From contig CP136065.1 in NCBI GenBank assembly GCA_032622095.1, positions 18,464,134-18,528,133 of the forward strand: a stretch of DNA of 64,000 nucleotides, in the 5' to 3' direction. Source of the stretch: Siphonodentalium dalli. Lineage: Eukaryota; Mollusca; Scaphopoda; Gadilida; Siphonodentaliidae. The position numbers were made by a program, and so were the translations under genes. Below the pieces are notes generated by a model. The model was not told the DNA's origin. It saw only the letters and a list, made by a program, of their open reading frames with translations, and made no database searches. Shown here one piece after another: positions 47,086-58,955 of the stretch. The first letter of the stretch is position 1. Each line of letters begins with the position of its first letter.

Positions 47086-47206
47086 GATAAATTCTTGTAG
47101 AAAATGTTAGTCTTTGTTAATATTTTTAGCCCCACTTGTTTTTGATACATGTAGTTCTAGTTGGTAATGCAACAGAGGATTGAGTGACTAGGAAAGTGTT
47201 GAGTCC

Positions 47207-47213
47207 CTTTATA
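47207..47213 (-). promoter_or_regulatory. candidate nanos TATA box
   Basis: TATAAAG on the minus strand is 122 bp before the ATG, which would give a 5' UTR of roughly 90 bases. Further upstream (about 47247-47287) is an imperfect palindrome, GTGATGT..GGCTC / GAGCC..GACATCAC. Confidence 0.55.
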
Positions 47214-47287
47214 CCGATGGCTGATTAGAGAGTCGTCGCCAACACCATGTGATGTTGTTTTTGGCTCTCAAGGAGCCGTGACATCAC

Positions 47288-47892
47288 AACAGTACGTGAG
47301 CTGCGGATCCCGGAAGCGAGTAAGGTTATAGTGTCAGTGAACTCTAGTCGAGAGTTGAGTAAAATTGTGTTGTTATAGCGTCTTTATGTAGCGCTTTGAT
47401 GGCGATCTACGGTGAATGGTAGACGAGAGGATCAAGAGTGATGTGGGTGTATGGCCCCGACAGAGGCGGTATCCACCCTTTTGTAAATCGACCAGCGTGC
47501 AGTTACTGATTCTGAATTTTACATATACTAGTCTACATATACGTGTCTTCCAACTAGGAGAGTAAAGTACCTTGTATACCCAAAATATAACATAGAAGGA
47601 AACTTAAATAATAAGTCCCGCCATCACGAAACACAAACATTCATCCGAACATTTTCGCACATGCACACAAAATCGGCATAAATTCCCGCGCGTGTATAAC
47701 TTTGTATATGATTTCCTTTTTGTCCTTGCTCATATATATTTCTGTGCAAATGGTCACAGATACAATTTCGGATAAACTGAATTGTGCTTTTCCACTAATA
47801 GGTAGATCCGTCCTGGGTCACCATTCGAAACCATGTTTCTCGACTCTCGGTGAAAGGGATTACTTTTTAATCCTTTCATGAAGGGAGTTTCC
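47288..47892. other. nanos upstream flank
   Basis: No coding motif is seen. It could hold regulatory DNA, but nothing specific can be pointed to. Confidence 0.35.
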
Positions 47893-48172
47893 TGAAAATT
47901 TGCGACAAAGTGATAAAAATTGATATAGAATGTAAGAAAAAAATGATAAAATAATTTTTAAAAAGGCAAAAAATTATAAACAATGATAAAATTGCTAAAG
48001 AATATAAGAACAAAATGATAAAAATTGCTATAGAATGTAAGAAAAAATGATAAAAATTGTTAAAGAATGTAAGAAAAATTTATAAAAACATTGTTAGGTC
48101 AATGCGTTCTCTTAGATATGCGAGGCGACCTATGGTCGTCTTGCATGTAAAAGAGAATGCATTGTCACAGGG
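47893..48172 (+). mobile_element. decayed hairpin MITE with expanded A-rich spacer
   Basis: A GATAAAAATTG(C/T)TATAGAATGTAAGAAAA repeat (about 5 units, 47905-48085) precedes one degenerate copy of the 69-nt hairpin (48098-48166) and the CACAGGGT end phrase. The A-rich unit resembles the spacer phrase AAAATTGTTAAAGAATGCAA of family A. Confidence 0.65.
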
Positions 48173-48204
48173 TCTTTAAGGTTGCGCCAGCCCAGCTGCC
48201 GCCA

Positions 48205-48305
48205 TGAAATGGTTAAGGATCTCCCCGTAGCCCATGTGGTGATGTCGTGGATACCATCATCGCGGTCTGGGTAGGTGAGGTTGGCGCGGGTTCGAACCCT
48301 GACAT
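48205..48305 (+). mobile_element. possible tRNA-derived SINE head
   Basis: A B-box-like GGGTTCGAACCCTG (48289-48302) follows an A-box-like TAGCCCATGTGGTGATG (48227-48243). The full cloverleaf does not form, so this is not a tRNA gene. It may be a SINE remnant. Confidence 0.35.
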
Positions 48306-48561
48306 GTACAAAGATCACTTTATGGAAGTCAATAATTTACATACAACAGTAACAACTGAGCCAATGTATCCACGCAATGTTAAGGCATGCGTTAATATTC
48401 ATGGCAATTACTGGCCTATACGACATCCCTTTTTAGGTTTTGTCGCATGATATTCAACCGGAAAGTCATAATCAGGATTATACGTGTATACGGTTATGAA
48501 AATAAGAACAAATATCCGACCACATGCATTTGCAACCAGCCCACATAATGTATTGCTTATA

Positions 48562-49012
48562 GGTTACACTGGTGTAAATAAGGTTCCGAGTGACATCTAG
48601 CGGATGCGGGAGGAATATATAGGAGAGAATAAAATAGACACTGGGCCCTGATTGGTCAATAGCCTTGTGTGCTTTTCACATAAAAAAATCATCACACCTC
48701 TTCCCTATGATTTCCCATAGGTAAAATAACCATTGGCACAGGAATTAACCCTTTGTAGTGAAGTTTGAATTTTTTGGTGTGGTCTAAAATATGACTGTAT
48801 TTTTTTATGCGGTTCTGACACTAGTTACGAAAACATAAGATTTAAAGGCGAATTCCCTGCTAGACAGACATGATTTTTTTGTGTAAAAAGTTTCCCAAAA
48901 TGTCAATTTTTCAGATTTAAAGAAAATTTTGGACCCAACATTTATATTGCCAACACTATACGCTAAAACATTAGCACTGAGGCCTATGGAAAACATTTAC
49001 ACCAGTGTAACC
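48562..49012 (+). mobile_element. 451-bp MITE-like element, copy 1
   Basis: Ends are GGTTACACTGGTGTAAAT and its exact complement (18 bp). It is flanked by TA on both sides. Non-coding; class unknown, as a TA duplication alone does not decide. Confidence 0.85.
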
Positions 49013-49914
49013 TAAAGGGAAAAAATAGCTTTTTATCATTTTTGATTCCTGGGAGTCACTTTAAAGCATTTTAATGCATTTTACAGAGCCTGGTCTTTCA
49101 GTCCAATGAATATCTCATGCTTGGTGTGGCTATTCTTGCTGCTGATGTCTTCTTTCACTTACATCAGCCAACAAAATAGTAAGATTTTTCATAAAAAATG
49201 CCAATTTTTCAACGTATTTTCAAAAAATTTCAAGGTGGTAATGGTCACATGATAATGCAAATGACCCATAACATGAGCATGTCAACGACACATATATCAA
49301 TTGTTATAAGAACCTAATCTAACAAGTATTTTGGATTTTATAGCCAGTGATATACAGATATATATCATAAAAGTGTGTCATTTCCACTGGTGGGTATGGT
49401 CATTTGAAGGTTAATAGCACTAAAACTTGGACACATTTAAGAAAATGCTTCAGCAATTCAAAGAGAGCATATCTTTATTCAACTAATTCAATATACACCC
49501 ACATCCAGTTATCTTGGATCACCCTTGCAGACCTGAAAATGTCATATTTTATTCTTCAATGTGCTGATAAAGACATGCGCTTGATGCTCAGCTGATCAGA
49601 TCTGGACTCAATGACCTCACATCACCAGAAATTCTCTCATGGAAAGAATATTGTACAGTCTTCCATAGCTGATCCAAGTTTGCAACACCAGACCCCTAAA
49701 ACTGAGTGAAAATGGGGCCTGAACATGACTGGTGGTGGAAAATTGTGCTTTTTTAATGAATAATGTGTTAAAGGGGGTGGGGTTAAATTGTGTGTGATAA
49801 ATAAAGAACCACAGAAGTGATATTGTTTTTGAACACATTTTTTCCATTGATGGGCAATTCTGAAGAAATGTAGGGAGTTACAATTATTCCGCGAAAAAGC
49901 GGGCTATCGCTTTA

Positions 49915-50365
49915 GGTTACACTGGTGTAAATAAGGTTCCGAGTGACATCTAGCGGATGCGGGAGGAATATATAGGAGAGAATAAAATAGACACTGGGCC
50001 CTGATTGGTCAATAGCCTTGTGTGCTTTTCACATAAAAAAATCATCACACCTCTTCCCTATGATTTCCCATAGGTAAAATAACCATTGGCACAGGAATTA
50101 ACCCTTTGTAGTGAAGTTTGAATTTTTTGGTGTGGTCTAAAATATGACTGTATTTTTTTATGCGGTTCTGACACTAGTTACGAAAACATAAGATTTAAAG
50201 GCGAATTCCCTGCTAGACAGACATGATTTTTTTGTGTAAAAAGTTTCCCAAAATGTCAATTTTTCAGATTTAAAGAAAATTTTGGACCCAACATTTATAT
50301 TGCCAACACTATACGCTAAAACGTTAGCACTGAGGCCTATGGAAAACATTTACACCAGTGTAACC
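49915..50365 (+). mobile_element. 451-bp MITE-like element, copy 2
   Basis: Same element; here the flanks extend the inverted repeat (CTTTA left, TAAAG right). Confidence 0.85.
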
Positions 50366-51267
50366 TAAAGGGAAAAAATAGCTTTTTATCATTTTTGATT
50401 CCTGGGAGTCACTTTAAAGCATTTTAATGCATTTTACAAAGCCTGGTCTTTCAGTCCAATGAATATCTCATGCTTGGTGTGGCTATTCTTGCTGCTGATG
50501 TCTTCTTTCACTTACATCAGCCAACAAAATAGTAAGATTTTTCATAAAAAATGCCAATTTTTCAAGGTATTTTCAAAAATTTTCAAGGGGGTAATAGTCA
50601 CATGATAATGCAAATGACCCATAACATGAGCATGTCAACGACACATATATCAATTGTTATAAGAACCTAATCTAACAAGTATTTTGGATTTTATAGCCAG
50701 TGATATACAGATATATATCATAAAAGTGTGTCATTTCCACTGGTGGGTATGGTCATTTGAAGGTTAATAGCACTAAAACTTGGACACATTTAAGAAAATG
50801 CTTCAGCAATTCAAAGAGAGCATATCTTTATTCAACTAATTCAATATACACCCACATCCAGTTATCTTGGATCACCCTTGCAGACCTGAAAATGTCATAT
50901 TTTATTCTTCAATGTGCTGATAAAGACATGCGCTTGATGCTCAGCTGATCAGATCTGGACTCAATGACCTCACATCACCAGAAGTTCTCTCATGGAAAGA
51001 ATATTGTACAGTCTTCCATAGCTGATCCAAGTTTGCAACACCAGACCCCTAAAACTGAGTGAAAATGGGGCCTGAACATGACTGGTGGTGGAAAATTGTG
51101 TTTTTTTAATGAATAATGTGTTAAAGGGGGTGGGGTTAAATTGTGTGTGATAAATAAAGAACCACAGAAGTGATATTGTTTTTGAACACATTTTTTCCAT
51201 TGATGGGCAATTCTGAAGAAATGTAGGGAGTTACAATTATTCCGCGAAAAAGCGGGCTATCGCTTTA

Positions 51268-51718
51268 GGTTACACTGGTGTAAATAAGGTTCCGAGTGAC
51301 ATCTAGCGGATGCGGGAGGAATATATAGGAGAGAATAAAATAGACACTGGGCCCTGATTGGTCAATAGCCTTGTGTGCTTTTCACATAAAAAAATCATAA
51401 CACCTCTTCCCTATGATTTCCCATAGGTAAAATAACCATTGGCACAGGAATTAACCCTTTGTAGTGAAGTTTGAATTTTTTGGTGTGGTCTAAAATATGA
51501 CTGTATTTTTTTATGCGGTTCTGACACTAGTTACGAAAACATAAGATTTAAAGGCGAATTCCCTGCTAGACAGACATGATTTTTTTGTGTAAAAAGTTTC
51601 CCAAAATGTCAATTTTTCAGATTTAAAGAAAATTTTGGACCCAACATTTATATTGCCAACACTATACGCTAAAACGTTAGCACTGAGGCCTATGGAAAAC
51701 ATTTACACCAGTGTAACC
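51268..51718 (+). mobile_element. 451-bp MITE-like element, copy 3
   Basis: Same element and flanks as copy 2. Confidence 0.85.
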
Positions 51719-52620
51719 TAAAGGGAAAAAATAGCTTTTTATCATTTTTGATTCCTGGGAGTCACTTTAAAGCATTTTAATGCATTTTACAAAGCCTGGT
51801 CTTTCAGTCCAATGAATATCTCATGCTTGGTGTGGCTATTCTTGCTGCTGATGTCTTCTTTCACTTACATCAGCCAACAAAATAGTAAGATTTTTCATAA
51901 AAAATGCCAATTTTTCAAGGTATTTTCAAATTTTTTCAAGGGGGTAATAGTCACATGATAATGCAAATGACCCATAACATGAGCATGTCAACGACACATA
52001 TATCAATTGTTATAAGAACCTAATCTAACAAGTATTTTGGATTTTATAGCCAGTGATATACAGATATATATCATAAAAGTGTGTCATTTCCACTGGTGGG
52101 TATGGTCATTTGAAGGTTAATAGCACTAAAACTTGGACACATTTAAGAAAATGCTTCAGCAATTCAAAGAGAGCATATCTTTATTCAACTAATTCAATAT
52201 ACACCCACATCCAGTTATCTTGGATCACCCTTGCAGACCTGAAAATGTCATATTTTATTCTTCAATGTGCTGATAAAGTCATGCGCTTGATGCTCAGCTG
52301 ATCAGATCTGGACTCAATGACCTCACATCACCAGAAGTTCTCTCATGGAAAGAATATTGTACAGTCTTCCATAGCTGATCCAAGTTTGCAACACCAGACC
52401 CCTAAAACTGAGTGAAAATGGGGCCTGAACATGACTGGTGGTGGAAAATTGTGCTTTTTTGATGAATAATGTGTTAAAGGGGGTGGGGTTAAATTGTGTG
52501 TGATAAATAAAGAACCACAGAAGTGATATTGTTTTTGAACACATTTTTTCCATTGATGGGCAATTCTGAAGAAATGTAGGGAGTTACAATTATTCCGCGA
52601 AAAAGCGGGCTATCGCTTTA

Positions 52621-53071
52621 GGTTACACTGGTGTAAATAAGGTTCCGAGTGACATCTAGCGGATGCGGGAGGAATATATAGGAGAGAATAAAATAGACAC
52701 TGGGCCCTGATTGGTCAATAGCCTTGTGTGCTTTTCACATAAAAAAATCATCACACCTCTTCCCTATGATTTCCCATAGGTAAAATAACCATTGGCACAG
52801 GAATTAACCCTTTGTAGTGAAGTTTGAATTTTTTGGTGTGGTCTAAAATATGACTGTATTTTTTTATGCTGTTCTGACACTAGTTACGAAAACATAAGAT
52901 TTAAAGGCGAATTCCCTGCTAGACAGACATGATTTTTTTGTGTAAAAAGTTTCCCAAAATGTCAATTTTTCAGATTTAAAGAAAATTTTGGACCCAACAT
53001 TTATATTGCCAACACTATACGCTAAAACGTTAGCACTGAGGCCTATGGAAAACATTTACACCAGTGTAACC
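52621..53071 (+). mobile_element. 451-bp MITE-like element, copy 4
   Basis: Same element. The right flank is TATAAC, complementary to the TTATA left of copy 1, not to the spacer. The outer borders of the array therefore look like the original insertion site. Confidence 0.85.
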
Positions 53072-56000
53072 TATAACACCATTGTGTATTGTATTGCAAG
53101 GTGAGTAACTCTATCATGAGTTATGGTCGTGTTGTGTATTGTATTGTAAGGTGAGTAACTCTATCGTGAGTTATGGTCGTGTTGTGTATTGTATTGTAAG
53201 GTGAGTAACTCTATTGTGAGTTATGGTCGTGTTGTGTATTGTATTGTAAGGTGAGTAACTCTATCGTGAGTTATGGTCGAGTTGTGTATTGTATTGTAAG
53301 GTGAGTAACTATATCTTGAGTTATGGTCGTGTTGTGTATTGTATTGTAAGGTGAGTAACTCTATCGTGAGTTATGGTCGTGTTGTGTATTGTATTGTAAG
53401 GTGAGTAACTCTATCGTGAGTTATGGTCGTGTTGTGTATTGTATTGTAAGGTGAGTAACTCTATCGTGAGTTATGGTCGTGTTGTGTATTGTATTGTAAG
53501 GTGAGTAACTCTATCGTGAGTTATGGTCGTGTTGTGTATTGTATTGTAAGGTGAGTAACTCTATCGTGAGTTATGGTCGTGTTGTGTATTGTATTGTAAG
53601 GTGAGTAACTCTATCGTGAGTTATGGTCGTGTTGTGTATTGTATTGTAAGGTGAGTAACTCTATCGTGAGTTATGGTCGTGTTGTGTATTGTATTGTAAG
53701 GTGAGTAACTCTATCGTGAGTTATGGTCGTGTTGTGTATTGTATTGTAAGGTGAGTAACTCTATCGTGAGTTATGGTCGTGTTGTGTATTGTATTGTAAG
53801 GTGAGTAACTCTATCGTGAGTTATGGTCGTGTTGTGTATTGTATTGTAAGGTGAGTAACTCTATCGTGAGTTATGGTCGTGTTGTATATTGTATTGTAAG
53901 GTGAGTAACTCTATCGTGAGTTATGGTCGTGTTGTGTATTGTATTGTAAGGTGAGTAACTCTATCGTGAGTTATGGTCGTGTTGTGTATTGTATTGTAAG
54001 GTGAGTAACTCTATCGTGAGTTATGGTCGTGTTGTATATTGTATTGTAAGGTGAGTAACTTTATCGCGAGTTAGGGTCGTGTTGTGTATTGTATTGTAAG
54101 GTGAGTAACTCTATCGTGAGTTATGGTCGTGTTGTATATTGTATTGTAAGGTGGGTAACTCTATCGTGAGTTATGGTCGTGTTGTGTATTGTATTGTAAG
54201 GTGAGTAACTCTATCGTGAGTTATGGTCGTGTTGTGTATTGTATTGTAAGGTGAGTAACTCTATCGTGAGTTATGGTCGTGTTGTGTATTGTATTGTAAG
54301 GTGGGTAACTATATCGTGAGTTATGGTCGTGTTGTATATTGTATTGTAAGGTGGGTAACTCTATCGTGAGTTATGGTCGTGTTGTGTATTGTATTGTAAG
54401 GTGAGTAACTCTATCGCGAGTTATGGTCGTGTTGTGCATTGTATTGTAAGGTGAGTAACTCTATCGTGAGTTATGGTCGTGTTGTGTATTGTATTGTAAG
54501 GTGCGTAACTCTATCGTGAGTTATGGTCGTGTTGTGTATTGTATTGTAAGGTGAGTAACTCTATCGTGAGTTATGGTCGTGTTGTATATTGTATTGTAAG
54601 GTGAGTAACTCTATCGCGAGTTAGGGTCGTGTTGTGTATTGTATTGTAAGGTGAGTAACTCTATCGTGAGTTATGGTCGTGTTGTATATTGTATTGTAAG
54701 GTGGGTAACTCTATCGTGAGTTATGGTCGTGTTGTGTATTGTATTGTAAGGTGAGTAACTCTATCGTGAGTTATGGTCGTGTTGTGTATTGTATTGTAAG
54801 GTGAGTAACTCTATCGTGAGTTATGGTCGTGTTGTGTATTGTATTGTAAGGTGAGTAACTCTATCGTGAGTTATGGTCGTGTTGTGTATTGTATTGTAAG
54901 GTGAGTAACTCTATCGTGAGTTATGGTCGTGTTGTGTATTGTATTGTAAGGTGAGTAACTCTATCGTGAGTTATGGTCGTGTTGTGTATTGTATTGTAAG
55001 GTGAGTAACTCTATCGTGAGTTATGGTCGTGTTGTGTATTGTATTGTAAGGTGAGTAACTCTATCGTGAGTTATGGTCGTGTTGTGTATTGTATTGTAAG
55101 GTGAGTAACTCTATCGTGAGTTATGGTCGTGTTGTGTATTGTATTGTAAGGTGAGTAACTCTATCGTGAGTTATGGTCGTGTTGTATATTGTATTGTAAG
55201 GTGAGTAACTCTATCGTGAGTTATGGTCGTGTTGTGTATTGTATTGTAAGGTGAGTAACTCTATCGTGAGTTATGGTCGTGTTGTGTATTGTATTGTAAG
55301 GTGAGTAACTCTATCGTGAGTTATGGTCGTGTTGTATATTGTATTGTAAGGTGAGTAACTTTATCGCGAGTTAGGGTCGTGTTGTGTATTGTATTGTAAG
55401 GTGAGTAACTCTATCGTGAGTTATGGTCGTGTTGTATATTGTATTGTAAGGTGGGTAACTCTATCGTGAGTTATGGTCGTGTTGTGTATTGTATTGTAAG
55501 GTGAGTAACTCTATCGTGAGTTATGGTCGTGTTGTGTATTGTATTGTAAGGTGAGTAACTCTATCGTGAGTTATGGTCGTGTTGTGTATTGTATTGTAAG
55601 GTGGGTAACTATATCGTGAGTTATGGTCGTGTTGTATATTGTATTGTAAGGTGGGTAACTCTATCGTGAGTTATGGTCGTGTTGTGTATTGTATTGTAAG
55701 GTGAGTAACTCTATCGCGAGTTATGGTCGTGTTGTGCATTGTATTGTAAGGTGAGTAACTCTATCGTGAGTTATGGTCGTGTTGTGTATTGTATTGTAAG
55801 GTGCGTAACTCTATCGTGAGTTATGGTCGTGTTGTGTATTGTATTGTAAGGTGAGTAACTCTATCGTGAGTTATGGTCGTGTTGTATATTGTATTGTAAG
55901 GTGAGTAACTCTATCGCGAGTTAGGGTCGTGTTGTGTATTGTATTGTAAGGTGAGTAACTCTATCGTGAGTTATGGTCGTGTTGTATATTGTATTGTAAG

Positions 56001-58297
56001 GTGGGTAACTCTATCGTGAGTTATGGTCGTGTTGTGTATTGTATTGTAAGGTGAGTAACTCTATCGTGAGTTATGGTCGTGTTGTGTATTGTATTGTAAG
56101 GTGAGTAACTCTATCGTGAGTTATGGTCGTGTTGTATATTGTATTGTAAGGTGGGTAACTCTATCGTGAGTTATGGTCGTGTTGTGTATTGTATTGTAAG
56201 GTGAGTAACTCTATCGTGAGTTATGGTCGTGTTGTGTGTTGTATTGTAATGTGAGTAACTCTATCGCGAGTTATGGTCGTGTTGTGTATTGTATTGTAAG
56301 GTGAGTAACTCTATCGTGAGTTATGGTCGTGTTGTGTATTGTATTGTAAGGTGAGTAACTCTATCGTGAGTTATGGTCGTATTGTATATTGTATTGTGAG
56401 GTGAGTAACTCTATCGCGAGTTAGGGTCGTGTTGTGTATTGTATTGTAAGGTGAGTAACTCTATCGTGAGTTATGGTCGTGTTGTATATTGTATTGTAAG
56501 GTGAGTAACTCTATCGCGAGTTATGGTCGTGTTGTATATTGTATTGTAAGGTGAGTAACTCTATCGTGAGTTATGGTCGTGTTGTGTATTGTATTGTAAG
56601 GTGAGTAACTCTATCGTGAGTTATGGTCGTGTTGTGTATTGTATTGTAAGGTGAGTAACTCTATCGTGAGTTATGGTCGTGTTGTATATTGTATTGTAAG
56701 GTGAGTAACTCTATCGTGAGTTATGGTCGTGTTGTATATTGTATTGTAAGGTGAGTAACTCTATCGTGAGTTGTGGTCGTGTTGTGTATTGTATTGTAAG
56801 GTGAGTAACTCTATCGTGAGTTATGGTCGTGTTGTATATTGTATTGTAAGGTGAGTAACTCTATCGCGAGTTATGGTTTTCTTGTTGTGTATTGTATTGT
56901 AAGGTGAGTAACTCTATCGCGAGTTATGGTCGTGTTGTGTATTGTATTGTAAGGGGAGTAACTCTATCGTGAGTTATGGTCGTGTTGTGTATTGTATTGT
57001 AAGGTGAGTAACTCTATCGTGATCTGTGGTCGTGTTGTGTATTGTATTGTAAGGTGAGTAACTCTATCGTGAGCTGTGGTCGTGTTGTGTATTGTATTGT
57101 AAGGTGGGTAACTATATCGCGAGTTATGGTCGTGTTGTGTATTGTATTGTAAGGTGAGTAACTCTATCGTGAGCTGTGGTCGTGTTGTGTATTGTATTGT
57201 AAGGTGGGTAACTCTATCGTGAGTTATGGTCGTGTTGTGTATTGTATTGTAAGATGAGTAACTCTATCGTGAGTTATGGTCGTGTTGTGTATTGTATTGT
57301 AAGATGAGTAACTCTATCGTGAGTTATGGTCGTGTTGTGTATTGTATTGTAAGATGAGTAACTCTATCGCGAGTTATGGTCGTGTTGTGTATTGTATTGT
57401 AAGGTGAGTAACTCTATCGTGAGTTAGGGTCGTGTTGTGTATTGTATTGTAAGGGGAGTAACTCTATCGTGAGTTATGGTCGTGTTGTGTATTGTATTGT
57501 AAGGGGAGTAACTCTATCGTGAGTTATGGTCGTGTTGTGTATTGTATTGTAAGGTGAGTAACTCTATCGTGAGTTATGGTCGTGTTGTATATTGTATTGT
57601 AAGGTGAGTAACTCTATCGTGAGTTATGGTCGTGTTGTATATTGTATTGTAAGGTGAGTAACTCTATCGTGAGTTGTGGTCGTGTTGTGTATTGTATTGT
57701 AAGGTGAGTAACTCTATCGTGAGTTATGGTCGTGTTGTATATTGTATTGTAAGGTGAGTAACTCTATCGCGAGTTATGGTTTTCTTGTTGTGTATTGTAT
57801 TGTAAGGTGGGTAACTCTATCGCGAGTTATGGTCGTGTTGTGTATTGTATTGTAAGGGGAGTAACTCTATCGTGAGTTATGGTCGTGTTGTGTATTGTAT
57901 TGTAAGGTGAGTAACTCTATCGTGAGCTGTGGTCGTGTTGTGTATTGTATTGTAAGGTGAGTAACTCTATCGTGAGCTGTGGTCGTGTTGTGTATTGTAT
58001 TGTAAGGTGGGTAACTCTATCGTGAGTTATGGTCGTGTTGTGTATTGTATTGTAAGGTGAGTAACTCTATCGTGAGTTATGGTCGTGTTGTGTATTGTAT
58101 TGTAAGGTGAGTAACTCTATCGTGAGTTATGGTCGTGTTGTGTATTGTATTGTAAGGTGAGTAACTCTATCGCGAGTTATGGTCGTGTTGTGTATTGTAT
58201 TGTAAGGGGAGTAACTCTATCGCGAGTTGTGGTCGTGTTGTGTATTGTATTGTAAGGGGAGTAACTCTATCGTGAGTTATGGTCGTGTTGTGTGCGG
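53072..58297. repeat. 50-bp satellite array, about 104 units
   Basis: The unit is CTATCGTGAGTTATGGTCGT followed by GTTGTGTATTGTATTGTAAG and GTGAGTAACT. Common variants are TATATT, CGCGAG, TTAGGG, GTGGGTAACT and AAGGGGAG. Two units are 53 bp (GGTTTTCTTGTTG at 56877 and 57779). Variant order repeats with a 1300-bp shift (26 units): 54061/55361, 54431/55731, 54501/55801, 54611/55911. Confidence 0.98.
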
Positions 58298-58305
58298 CTT
58301 TATAT

Positions 58306-58955
58306 GATACAATGGGGTAAATGTTTTCCAAAGTCATCAGTGCAAACGTTTTAGTGAACACTGTTAACAGACTGGTCGGAGAAACCTATGTTAAGTGTCC
58401 TGTATACAATCCAGGTGCCTGTCAACCTGTGTGACCAATATTTGAACTACAAAATTGGCGCCAAATATGGAACTTCCTTTTTCGTCATTTTGTATTCGAA
58501 TATGTTTCTTGAGGAAACAGCAAATGACATGTATTACATCGACGATATGTTGAGGGTTTGTCATTATTTGTCGCATCTGATTACAGTGTAAGATAACCTG
58601 CGATTAGTGAGCGTTTATTATTGCACTGTTATGCCCAGGTCTAGAAATTTCTTTAAATCAATACAATAATGACAATCGCGGTAACATTTTATGCAAAACA
58701 AAAAAATTATATCCGACAGGTGGGGAATAACTAGAGTCAGAACCGAACTAAAAATAATGTAATTTTTCAGACCACTGCACAAAATATAAACTTCACTACA
58801 AACGGTTAATTCCTGTGCCAATGGATATTGTACCTTTGATTATTTATAGGGAATAGGTGTGATGTATTTTTATGCTAAAACACAGACTATTGTCCAATCA
58901 GTGCGTCCCGCATCCGTTCGAGTGCGCTCCGAGTCATAGTTATAGCATTGTAACC
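58306..58955 (-). mobile_element. diverged, inverted relative of the 451-bp TIR element
   Basis: Read on the minus strand it starts GGTTACAATGCTAT. It then follows the 451-bp element: CGGATGCGGGA, CTGATTGG.CAATAG, ATCACACCT.TTCCCTAT, CATTGGCACAGGAATTAACC, TTGTAGTGAAGTTT, CGGTTCTGAC, then AAACGTTT.GCACTGA and GGAAAACATTTAC. About 270 bp near 58370-58640 are absent from the 451-bp copies. Both termini are recognisable. Confidence 0.85.

Larger units (their letters stand above)
48562..53071. repeat. 1353-bp tandem repeat, 3.3 copies, built around a TIR element
   Basis: Unit starts are 48562, 49915, 51268 and 52621 (spacing exactly 1353 each). Each unit is a 451-bp element with TIRs plus a 902-bp spacer; the fourth copy has only the element. 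Units differ by only a few bases each (for example ACATTAG/ACGTTAG and small changes near 49200/50553/51906), so the amplification is recent. The open frames repeated in each unit show no known motif. Confidence 0.97.

Noticed and set aside
48289-48302. tRNA gene suggested by GGGTTCGAACCC
   Set aside because: No acceptor or anticodon stem forms around it; at most a SINE-type relic.
49404-49595. 63-codon frame repeated in each 1353-bp unit, and others on the minus strand
   Set aside because: Repetition follows from the tandem array; no protein motif, and the units are too similar to test coding constraint.
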